A stretch of 64,000 bases of DNA from Nautilus pompilius (lineage: Eukaryota > Mollusca > Cephalopoda > Nautilida > Nautilidae): contig JACATO010001463.1 in assembly GCA_018389105.1 (NCBI GenBank), positions 38,501 through 102,500 of the forward strand. The letters run 5' to 3'. Below, one piece after another: positions 14,801-26,800 of this stretch; position 1 is the stretch's first letter, and every line of letters starts with the position of its first letter. The notes beneath the pieces are model-generated. The model did no database searches. It was not told the DNA's origin and worked only from the letters and a program-made list of their open reading frames with translations. Made by a program: the position numbers and the translations under genes.

Positions 14801-17800
14801 AAAAAATTGACAAGTTGCCTTTTTTTTTTCTTCGAAAAGTCATAGCTCTGTAAATCAGTCTTCGGGTGCATCGTCCATTTCTGCTTTAGAGGGGTTCTGG
14901 AAGACCCGCAGCTCTTTGCTGTGCTTATTGAAGTCCTACAATCTCTCCCAGAACTCTGATAGTTATTTTCCAACAAGCTTTGCATCTCTGTTGGCTGGCA
15001 GTTCGGGAGTGCTGATTGTTTCTTGATGCAGCACTAAAGCGGACAAAGTAACCAGATGGATTGTGAAAAGGTTCTAGTTTGGCTTCAGAAGATGTTTGTT
15101 GCTGAACGCACCACAGATAACTTTGTCCCCCCCCCCCTGTAGTTTTGGATTTGGTTCATTAAAGTAAGTTGTCATGTTCACCAAAAAAGAGAGATTCCAG
15201 GGGATTAGTCAGTTTAAGCACAGGTTTCAGGACCGACCCCCCCCCCCCCCATCTTCAATGATCTATGATGGGGAGAGAGAACGACATGTCAGCATCTCCT
15301 TTAGGTTGTGTAGATTTGCTGGTTGTGAACATGAAGTATAAAAAAGAAAAATGTTTGGCAAAAAAATTTTAACGAGGCTAGAAGCTGAGGATAAGAAATG
15401 CATTTTCTGGAATCTAGATGAAGAAACTACTGGTTTAGTGCAGATACCTTATAATTTAGAGGGAGAATTTTTGATGCTTTGACTTAAAAATTGCAGATAA
15501 ATATATTTCTCATCTTGTCTAACTTGTATTAAACAGTGGTCCACATTTTAATAATGCAGGATGGTCTCAACCTCATCCTCAGTTATCTTCTCTTCTATCA
15601 GGCAAGTGTATCCATAATAGACAAACTCTTCCTGTTTAAAGAATGTACACACTATTGTATTGTCTCAGCTGTGATTAAAGGAAGAGTCAGCTGTGATCTT
15701 TATAAGGCTACTCTAGATTTTATGCTGTTACAAACCAGATAAAGGATGGTGACTGCTATAATAATGGAGAACTTATTTTATTTTTTTAATGAACATTCTT
15801 GTTTGTTTAGAATAAGGATTGTGTGTACATCTTTCATCTGAAAGATTTGACCTAAGGTCTAGTAGCTTGTCTACAGACTATAAATGTATTTATTTCTTTT
15901 CTGTTTTTCATTTTAGAAAGCAGCACAAAAAGCAGTTTGTCTGCTGCAGCAGCTGGAAGTAAGAAGATTACCCGAGCTGTTTTGCAGAAGGCAGAGACAG
16001 AGAAAGTACCACGGAAGAGAGGCAGGAAAAGTACAACACAGAAATCTGCTAGAAATCAGTCACAAAAGAAGAAACTAAGAAAGCAATCAGGTGCTCGGAA
16101 AAGACAAACTGGAATCAAAATAGAGGCAGAAGAACTGCTTTTAGGTGAAGGGGAAGAGGAAATGGAGCAGGAAGAGGCCCAAAAAGCAACAGATGATAAA
16201 GCAGATGAAGTGAAACCAAAAGCCAAGTCGTTGACTAAACAGCAGTTGTCACAGCAGCAGTCAGCCAACAAAAGAAGATTGACAGAGGAGGCAGTGTGTG
16301 GTGTCAGTCCTTCACTAAGGTCCAAGAGGAGGAAAAAGATTCCAGAACCAAATGTAGAAGTGGTGGTGAAGAAGTTAGATGAAAATTCCAAAGAACTAGC
16401 AAAAATTGACATAAAAGAGAAGAAATTGGACATGGGTGAAAATGTTTCAGAAATAGAGAAGCGTCCTTCAAAGTTTCATAGGAAATTTTCTGTAGAAAAT
16501 GTCACCGTGGTGATAAACAAAGATGACATAACAAAAAGGCATCTACTTACAGAGGCAAAAGGAGAAATAGCAGTTAGAGAAGAAAGAACGCAAAAACTAT
16601 TAGCAACTTCAGATATAGAAGTGCCAAGGACAACTCAGAATGAGAATAGTGTAACAGAGGAGGAGGCAATGGAAGTGGAATACGAGGCAGCAGTGAACAA
16701 ATCTGAAGAAACAAAACTAAGTAAACTCAGAGGTAGACAGACAGCTAATGAGGTTGATGAAAAAGTTAAGATTGAAGCAGAAAACAGGTTTAAGCAAAAG
16801 GTTGAAGACAAAATTGTGGAAGAAACTGAAGAAAAGACAAAGAGAGAGGCAACATTAAAGGATCAGAAAGATGCAGAAGAAAGGGCTCAGACTAAGAGGG
16901 AAGAAGAAAAAATGAAAAAAGAAGCTGAAGAGAATACCAAGAGGGAGGCTGCAGAAGAAGAGAAGGCCAGGAGAGAGGCTGCGGAGGAAGAGAAGGCCAG
17001 GAGGGAGGCTGCAGAAGAAGAGAAGGCCAGGAAGGAAGTTGCGGAAGAGAAGGCCAGGAAGGAAGCTGCAGAAGAAGAGAAGGCCAGGAAGGAGGCTGCA
17101 GAAGAAGAGAAGGCCAAGAGGGAAGCTGCAGAAGAGAAGGCCAGGAGGGAGGTTGCAGAAGAGAAGGCCAAGAGGGAAGCTGCGGAAGAAAAGGCCAAGA
17201 GGGAAGCTGCGGAAGAAAAGGCCAAGAGGGAAGCTGCGGAAGAAAAGGCCAAGAGGGAAGCTGCGGAAGAGAAGGTCAAGAGGGAAGCTGCCGAAGAGAA
17301 GGCCAGAAAGGAGGTTGCTGCAGAAGAAGAGAAGGCCAGGAAGGAGACTGCTGCAGAAGAAGAGAAGGCCAGGAAGGAAGCTGCTGCAGAAGAAGAGAAG
17401 GCCAGGAAGGAGGCTGCTGCAGAAGAAGAGAAGGCCAGGAAGGAGGCTGCTGCAGAAGAAGAGAAGGCCAGGAAGGAGGCTGCTGCAGAAGAAGAGAAGG
17501 CCAGGAAGGAGGCTGCTGCAGAAGAGGAGAGGGCCAGGAAGGAGGCTGCTGCAGAAGAAGAGAAGGCCAGGAAGGAGGCTGCTGCAGAAGAAGAGAAGGT
17601 CAGGAAGGAGGCTGCTGCAGAAGAGAAGGCCAAAGAGAAGGCTGCTGCAGAAGAGAAGGCCAGGAAGGAAGCTGCTGCAGAAGAAGAGAAGGCCAGGAAG
17701 GAGGCTGCTGCAGAAGAAGAGAAGGCCAGGAAGGAAGCTGCTGCAGAAGAAGAGAAGGCCAGGAAGGAAGCTGCTGCAGAAGAAGAAAAGGCCAGGAAGG

Positions 17801-20800
17801 AGGCTGCTGCAGAAGAAGAGAAGGCCAGGGAGAAGGCTGCTGCAGAAGAGAAGGCCAGGGAGAAGGCTGCAGCAGAAGAGAAGGCCAGGGAGAAAGCTGC
17901 TGCAAAAGAAAATGCAAGAAAGGAGGAAGCGGAGAAGAGTGCCAAGGAGGCTAAAGAGAGGGACAAAAAGGAAGCAGTGGCTAACGAAAGAGCTAAAAAG
18001 GAAGCAGAAGAGGCTGAAAGGGTTAAAAAGATAGAACAGAAGGTCAGGGAAGCTGCTGAAGAAAAAGCTAGGAGGGAAGTTGTAGAAAAGGCCAGGAAGG
18101 AAGCTGAAGAAATTATGAAAGCAGCTGAACTTGCAGAAAAAGTGAAAAAAGAAGTTGAAGAGAAAGACAGAACTGAGGTAGATTGTAAGTCAGGTGCGCT
18201 AGATATTAAACATAGGCAATCGGAGATTACTATAAATGTCAATACATCAGCAGTGGAAAAAATTTCAGTAGAACACATTTGTAAAGATAATTCATCATTA
18301 TGTCAAAACACTGAATCCAAAAGAAATGCTGAAGGTAGTAGTGTCTCAGATAAAAAAAACATTGAAAGTGCAGCTGATATTTCGAATGGTTCAAATATGG
18401 GAGAAAGATTGAATGTGAAGAGTAGTGTTAATACAGATCAAGAATGCCACAGAAAACGTAAATTTGATTCTGTGGAGGGCTCATTGGTGGAGGAAGGAGA
18501 TGGCATTTCTTCAAAGAAGATGCGAACAGCAGATATTATCACTAGTGACAATACACTGGCAGAATCACCTGTTGCAAATGGGAAGAAAGTTGGCATTGTG
18601 GAGCCACTGACTGAATCTAGTGTCCCCTTGCCAGAAGCTATGGAGGTTGACACTCTAAATACATTGACATCGGATGTTGCTGATAGCACAAATAATATTC
18701 CTGTTTCTGACAGCACGTTGATACCACCAAACATAGCAAAACAAACACAGATTCCATCTGAAAATAATGATCCAAAGCTGGTTTGTAATCCTTCAGCAAA
18801 AGGACTTGGAAATGCTGGCAAGGATAGAGTTAATTTTTGTGATAGTCAAGGTGGATGTGCTGGGGACATTTTGCTTTCCCGGAAATTGATACATAATCCT
18901 GTTTCAAACCGGGACAGCACAGACATGAAAAGACAGTTTAGTGTAGTTTCCTATAATATTTTAGCGGACTGTCATTTCACAAAAAAGCATGTTTATCCTG
19001 AAGAGGAACTGCATTTTCTGGAGTTAACTTCACGCCACAAGCGGTTAATGCATGAGCTCCGTTGCTTTGATGCTGACATTCTCTGCTTGCAGGAAGTGGC
19101 GCCAGAATACTATGGAAAAATTCTTTCACCTGACCTGCATAGGTAAGTGGCAATATAGAATGTGATTACACTTCTTTAATAATCTCTCGTTTTCAACAGT
19201 GTAGGTATGCCGAGTGCCTGGAAATGATTCATTCGCCTGGGGTTCTGGATGTTGGTGAAACTAGTAGGGATGTCATCGTCATTGTTGATGGTTCATTTTC
19301 ATTTACTTTTTTCTTTCTTTTTTTTTAAAAGATGTACATGCGACAGACTCACTCATAGTGTAGTTTTTAGTTGTTTATTAGCATGTACCTCACCTGGTAG
19401 GAGGTGCTTTGGCACCTGAACATCATGCTTTCAGGCCAGGGACACATTCATATCTAGGGAGTGTTCTGACGGTGGTGGCTGCTGTTGCCAGTTCTTTTGT
19501 GTCATTTTATAAACCTACAAGGGAACCCAAAAAAAAAAAAAAAAAACACTAGCCGGGAAAAAAAGATTTCAGCTGTTTGTCACTTTAAACAGTAACCCCA
19601 GTATAAAGCTTTGCTGACTTTGGCCGCCTCAATGAAGGGATCTACACTAAATTCAGATGAGGAGTGGGAAGAAACTGGAGCTTTAAGGAAAAAAAACCCA
19701 TGTAGAAGAGGTTGGTACAAAAGAGCCAGAATATTGCCATGCTGACTTTCCACCATGGCTGGTTGTTGTCCACTCATATATGGGTAACTCTCGTATACCA
19801 ATCTTTGGATGAACCCATCAAAGGTGACTTGGGCATTTTCTGACTGCTACTGTCGACTCCATTGCCTTGACATATGCTCTGGACATTGATTTAATCAAGG
19901 ACTATTCTAAATTTTCATGCTGGTTTTTCACTTACAAGTTTAACTTTTTAAAATTCCAATTTTTTAAGATTAGAAACACTTCAAAAATTTTTTTCCAACA
20001 TTTAATGCGAAAACACTTGAACATTTCTTAATATTTTATAAAAGATTTATTATTTCAAAATTTAAGCCAAAATAAATTTGCACGTAAGACAGTTTTTCTA
20101 TAGGAGTATCCGTTAGGAAATGTACTACTTGACGCAAGTACAGTGAACTTTTGACTTAGTAGGTTTTCATTGTTTTCCTGATACCCAAAGAGAGAATTAA
20201 GTTGAAGACAGAGACGTGTTGAATGAAAAAAAAACAAAATAGATCATATTGGAAAACAGGGTGCTTGCCTAAAAGGCTGACTGTAAACTGTGTGGTAGCA
20301 TTGTGAAGGAAGGAGCTTGTCTTAGTGTTTGAGAAAGAGCGAGCAATGTTATCTGACCATGTGGAAACCTGGCAAATCTGAGGGAAAAGTGCATTTTGTG
20401 TGGCCACAAGGATATACTAATTACAAGGATGTGAACCAGTTTGTCCAGTTATTGTTCGACAAGGACTTGAGTGTGGAAACTAGTATCATTTCCCTTCTGT
20501 GTCTCCTCCATTGTTCTGAGCCATTGACTGAACAAAACAATTTTAACGTTTGGCTAAATAAATGGAATATCTGATGAGATAGGATCATTAATCGGTGGTG
20601 ACAGTACATCACGAGTAACAGTGTCTTTGAGAGAAATTGTCGGCTGGCATTTGTAGTAACCAAGCTGTTATTTTGTAATGACTTCTCTGTCTCTGATGCT
20701 ATAAAAGGCAGTTCTAGAACACAACAAATACTGACAACTACTTGAGGGTTGGGGAAGGGGTGGGAACAATGATTGTTTATTTTAAGAAATTCAACAGAGA

Positions 20801-23800
20801 GACAGACAGACAGACACAATGTTTTATGACTAGCATGAACAACTGAAAAATAGTTGGTAGAAATAATAGTTTTGGGGAGAGTGGAGTTTTTTCATTTCCA
20901 TTTATTAAATAAATTAAAAACATTTTTAGATTTCAAGATGTTTTTGGAGTTGCTTGATTGAACACACTACTTTATTTCTAAAAAACTTTGTCTATCATAC
21001 CTATCATTTTAGTACATACCTGCTTTCTGTGAAGAAAATGTCAGTCATTTCTTGAGCAGTGGATGATCAGGTGCTCAGCATGCTGTGGCTTGAGGTTGAT
21101 TCCTGCTGGGGACTGACTTGGTTTCTTCTCACTCTTCTGTACAAATCTATCAATGTAGGTTTAAGAGAAATTCTTAGTCAATCCACTTCCCTCTAGTCAT
21201 GTTTCACTTTCTAGGGATTGGAAGACTGTGGCAAAATTTTAAGAACCCTCAGCACCAAACTTAGTTTTGTTTAGGTAACAGCAACAAATCTGATATAGTC
21301 ATTCCAAAAAGATGAGCCATCGAAGATACTTTTGTTGGTGTGGTACCAGACCTGTTTTACCTGCATGTCAGGAAGTATGACAGTGGCTTGTGTGTACACA
21401 TTAAAGGGCCTTCCATATGGCGATGGGGTTTTGTTAAATGCTAAATCTTTTCTGCTGCATTGTCAAACTGATGCTAACCACCACCTGTCGTGGAAGCAAA
21501 ACCTATTGATGTTGTTTGGAGCATTCTATCAAAACTAAAGAATCCAACAAAACTTGGCTTGCAACATACCACAACTTATGGAAATCTGCTAAATGGTGCA
21601 TCTTCCATTGAAATGTTGACTATAAATACGTTTTCAGTATTTCAAATAAAGCAGAACTTTAGTTTAATCTACAATGAGAATCTATAGAAATTTGGTAAAT
21701 AAACTGCTGTTTTATTGGAACTAGTTGTATTATTACTTTTTGAAAGGTATGCACATTGTTATAGAATGTGGATACTCATAAAAAGATTTGAGATATTCAT
21801 TATAATATATTATACTGAATTAAGTCAGCATGCACTTACGTGTTTCTGATTGTCCTGGGTGTAGCATTGAAAGTTGAAAGGTTTTTAAATTATGTTTTGA
21901 ATATTTTTGTTCATTAATACAAGCTGCATTTATAGCATCATTGAACACCTGCAACAATATCAGTATTACTGTGTTGAAAAAAGATGATGGTAGACATAGT
22001 GAATAATTCAATTTAACATTTAACAAGTTTTAAAGATCTAACTAAATTTTGTATTTAAAATGCCCCAGATACAGTGTTGTGTTAAAAACAGAACAAAAAT
22101 TAATAATGGGATGGGACTGCATCTAATTTCATGAATCTGAGCTCAACACTTCAGTTATAATCTAAACTAAGTTAAGTAATGGTTCTTTTTGCTCTTTAAC
22201 TAACCCTAAATTTTCAGATGTAGGATTTTGACACGGAATTATGTGCATCTCTCATCGCACTCATCATCCTAAACTTCATCTATCCTTGGAGAATAATCAT
22301 TCAGAAATAAAATTGTAATAATACTCTTCTTTTTTTTTTTAGTTGTAAAACTAGAATAACTTTGACCTAAGTACACTTTATTTTAATAGTATGTAGTTTT
22401 TTTTTCCCTTCTGTTCCCGTTTTAGTGTCTTTGTCATTACTTACTAGGACTGACGTTCAAATGAAACGCAAGAGCCAGATAGACAGCCTGTGGTGATGCT
22501 ATCTCAGCCAGCTTTCATTTGAACGTCCCTTGTAACTGTTTACTATAAACATTAGTGTAGATTAGCAAGTCGGCACATTTTGAAAACTGAAATGTTTGGA
22601 AAGATAAAAGTCGTTGAGAAAAATACTTTTACAACATTGGGTGTGTGTATATGTATGTGTGTATATTATAGTATGCACCCTGCCCCCTCGTTTTCAATGC
22701 TCTATATGTATCTTATTGAATATTTGTAACCATCTGGTTTATAGTTAGAGTGAACTATTGAGTTTTCATTCATTGTTTGGATCCACACATGTGAGAGACA
22801 GAGAGAGTGAAGGGGGGGATGGAGATGTGACTTACAAGGTGATTTTATAATTTCTTTAAATACATCAAAGTTCACATTTCTGCTTTGTGTACACAGGAGC
22901 TCCTGAATAATTGGAGTAAGTTTTGAAAATAGTGTCGATGTATCTGTTTTTCAGTAAGCTTTTTTTAAAAAAAAAGATAACATGACCCTGTGTTTGCGTT
23001 TTGACTTATGGCACAATTTGAAATAAAGAGTGACTTCCATTCTTGCATGCTGTATCCTGTTCACATGTGGATTGGCATTTTCATTAGACAGCAACCGGTA
23101 GCCTGCACAGGTTTACATCCTCTTTCTGAAGTTTTCGGGTGTCAGATTCCCAGACACTGTTAGCATTTTAAATGAGAAACCGTCTGCTTAAACCTTGGGC
23201 TGCGTAATAAGAGACTGCATGGGTCTGAATTTTTTTGCAAATAAAGAAGAAAAAAAACAAGGACCGATTCAGTCTCCTCTACTTACTCGTGTATATACTT
23301 TGACATACCACACAAAATTTGCACCTTTGGAGTGTTATGGCCCAAATAGTTTGAGATCGTTGTACTGTCGCATAATCTTGCCTGCCCTGTATCTCTCCTT
23401 TACTGGTGGTGGCTTTTTAAACATTTATTCTTTATCAAAGAATGGCAGAGCTTTGGTTGCACCTGTTTGGTAGTAAACTGTTTGTGAATGCTGGTGGGGT
23501 GGAATAGCGTTGTGGTGGGCAGATGTGAGCTTGCCCCAGTCAGCATCTCACCTGAGCTAACAGTGTCAAGTTCTTCCCTTTAAAAAAAGAAAGTTAAAAA
23601 CTAATTAATTATACAAATGGTAAGAAAGTGGGGGTGGGGATAGAGATATTGCTGAATTGAGTGCATTTTCATCTTGTAGTTCATTTGTGTCAAAAGTGTA
23701 AGGTAGGTAAAATATAATTTTAAAACTTGCATATTTTTTTTTAAAAAATGCAGAAACAGCTTGAAGAACATTGAACTTTGATGTAATAGTTTTGTTTACT

Positions 23801-26800
23801 TTAAAAAAGAAAGTTAATAACTCAGATTTTATTTTGCAGCCTTGGTTATGAAGGGTTTTTCAAGAAGAGAGTCCATGATGATTATGATGAAGGTGAGGCT
23901 ACATTTTACAAGACCAGCAGGTTCACAGATGCAGAGAACACATCCTACAGTCTGAAGCAGCTGTTAGAAAAGGTACTGAAACTTAAACCTTTTGTGCATT
24001 TATGAAATTTAATTTGAACAGACATTAAATTAAATTTCTACATTTTTCTTTCTTTTTTTTTAGAAAGTGTTAGGGAATTTTGTGTATTTGAAAATCAGTG
24101 TTATAAAAGTAGATGTACTTTTTTAAGTTTAAAGAAAGATTGACTTTGTGATTTCTGGAAAAGAAAATTGTGTAAGTGTGAGATTGGGTAAGAGAGAGGA
24201 TGGTGGGGTGTTTATACTGATCCCAGTCTCTCTAGGTTCTTTGTAGGTGTGGAAAAATTTTTTATTCTGCAAAGCTGTCTGATTTCTTAATGGGGACTTA
24301 TGTACAAAATTGGAGAATTCATGCCTGCCTGTTGATGGCCTGCATGACTAGCTGAATAGTTGGCATCTTGCATTCAGAAGTTTCCACAGTTCATTTTACT
24401 GCCCCATCAACTCTGATAAGTATGTGAGGAAAAGAAAGGAGAAAAAAGTTATATTAGTACAAGCTAAGGGTCAAATTTTAATTGCAAACAGCTGAATCTT
24501 TAGCCAATATCTTTAAACACGTTCAGCAGCTAGAATACAGCCTTGATTTTCATATTAGCTTTTTATAGTATTAGGTGGAAAAGACAGTTACAGACGAGGC
24601 TGTGTTAAGAAATTCAAATGCTAGTTAATGACAGGGCTGTTTTAGACTGTAGAGTGTTGGTCTGATCTGCTCTAACATTTGCTTCAGGATATTCAGGAAA
24701 CTAGTCTTGGAATTGATGAGAAAACAGCCATCCGTCAGTTTCTCAATAGGCCTGATGTATTATTGGTAACTCGTCTGAAATGCCGAAATACTGGAACAGT
24801 GGTTACAGTTGGAAACATCCATGTGATTTGGGCACATTGCAAGTTTCCCAACATCCAGTGTGTTCAGGTAGGTTGGGGATTGATAATGTGGAATTGATTA
24901 GTGCCAAAACAATTATATCTTCAGTTTTTTTTTTGTTTTTCCTTTACAAAAAAAATCTTATATTTGCACTTTTAAGGTTTAAATATAATTAACTAACTTG
25001 CTGAGGAGTAAACAGTAAATCAGCTTTATTTCAGAGAAAACCATGCAAAGAACTAAATGAATTGCAAAATGTTTCTCTCTTAATCTAGGGGGGGGTGACT
25101 GTATTGTTGGGTGATGACAACTATGAGAAATGAATGATGTGACTGCATTAACCTTAAGTAGAAAAATGATTATGTGATATCTAAGAAAAAAGACAAATGA
25201 ATGAAAATCACTTTTTCTCAATCTTGAAACAAAGTTTATGCCTGGAGCAGGAAATGGAGAAAGTTAGCTGAGTATTTGAAATTCAACAATTAAAATAAGA
25301 ACTATAGTCTTTTTTTAGAATTCTTTTAAAAAAAAAACTTCTTTTTAAACTTTTTGGGAAATTAATTCCATTTTATTTAAAATGTTACGGTAAATATGCT
25401 CAAATGCTTTACAAAAAAGTTTAATACTTAATTATGTTGGCTATGAAGACTGATGTATTTAGGAGTGAAATAACACTAAGGCAATATCCCGGTTACTGCG
25501 CTGAATTCGTGTGGCAAAAACACTGCAGTAATCGAAGATATAAATACATGTAAAATCATCGATTGATGTCTAAGACTTTTAAAAAATTTGGAAATTTTTT
25601 TTAAAATGTATGAAAATCGATATAAATAGAGAAAGAAATGAATGATTTGGACGCAGTATTATGTTTTACTAGTTTATTGACTTGCATCAGCATATGCAAA
25701 GAAATTAAATGTTTTTATTGTTTACGAAAATATTGTAAAAGGGATGTTTGTTTCGATGATGCTTTCTTCTCTTTGTACATGACCCTATAACAACTGAGTG
25801 CATTTTCTTGCATCACACTTTCTACATTTGGATCTGCATCCATTATCATCTGCTTTCCATCTTCAAAAGTTTTTAAAATAGCATCGAGTTCTTTAATTGA
25901 GAATTCTTTCATTTGCGGCTATCCTCCTCATCGTATGCTCTTTTCTGCTCTAAATTTAAAAGGTCTTCATCATTAAGATCCACATAATGCGAGTCAAGCA
26001 ATTCTCTGACATTGCCATCGTCTATTTCAGACACTCCCATGTTTAAACCAAGTTGAGTGATTTCTGTTACGGCCCCTGTTATTGTTAATTTTTTTCCAAT
26101 CCAATAACTTTTCTCTTCTTCGTTGCACTTTCACCACTTGCGGTACTCACTCGTTTATAAACTCATGATAATAAATTGAGGGTTTGAAAACACCGTATGA
26201 ACGTATGTGAAATAATAGTGAAACACTGTGCACTGTATGAAGGCAACAGAGATACTGAAGTGCTGATCGAATGCATGCGTACATGCTGATATTGTATACG
26301 TATGTACGAGTGAATGAATGAACGAGCAGTACACAAACGACGAACTGATGAAAAATGAATGGTACTGCATTAAATCGAATTCTTATGTGCAGTATTAAAA
26401 TTTTTGGTGTCAAACTGCCAATTGCACTAAATAAAAAAGCACAGTAATCGGGGTATTGCTGTATTATTGAAACAAAATTGGCAATCTATGCAGTTTTCTG
26501 CAGTGTGTCATTTAAAACACAGATTTTCAAAATTGTTATGAATGCTGATATGAAAATCTGCTTGTTTTTTTGTTTTTGTTTGCTCGTTTACTAGAGTGAT
26601 CTGTTTACTTTGGTTTGCATTATCTGTTTGCTTTACAGCTGACATACCATTGAATCATGGTAATTGGGCAGATAACTCTCATTTATTTGCAGATTGCCAG
26701 TGCCATCAAAGAGGTTGTAAGTAGGGCAGGCAATGTTTGCAATCCACACATCATCTGTGGAGATTTTAATTCTGCTCCCTGGTCTCCTGGCTACCAGCTG

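Larger units (their letters stand above)
19143..23839. other. Gene 1 intron 3
   Basis: Longest intron, AT-rich. It contains a copy of a dispersed repeat at about 19390-19515, a possible tRNA-like repeat at about 21050-21120 (a GGTTGATTCC box-B-like string, weak) and the miR-2-like hairpin at 22452-22527. No further gene seen. Confidence 0.65.
24868..26692. other. Gene 1 intron 5
   Basis: Intron interrupted by a deleted Tigger/pogo-like element at 25479-26461, listed separately. The remainder is AT-rich and shows nothing recognisable. Confidence 0.8.

Noticed and set aside
17039..18034. A 331-codon Arg/Lys/Pro-rich frame inside the same exon
   Set aside because: Out-of-frame reading of the same repeat. 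The EEP domain and splice phases fix the other frame.
16887..18278. A 463-codon open frame antisense to gene 1 exon 3 (Ser/Ala/Phe-rich)
   Set aside because: It is the reverse complement of the Glu/Lys/Ala repeat. Units are multiples of three, so every frame stays open. It lacks independent coding character.
21050..21120. tRNA-like segment with GGTTGATTCC
   Set aside because: Only a box-B-like string is convincing. No cloverleaf or clear box A, so neither a tRNA gene nor a defined SINE can be called.
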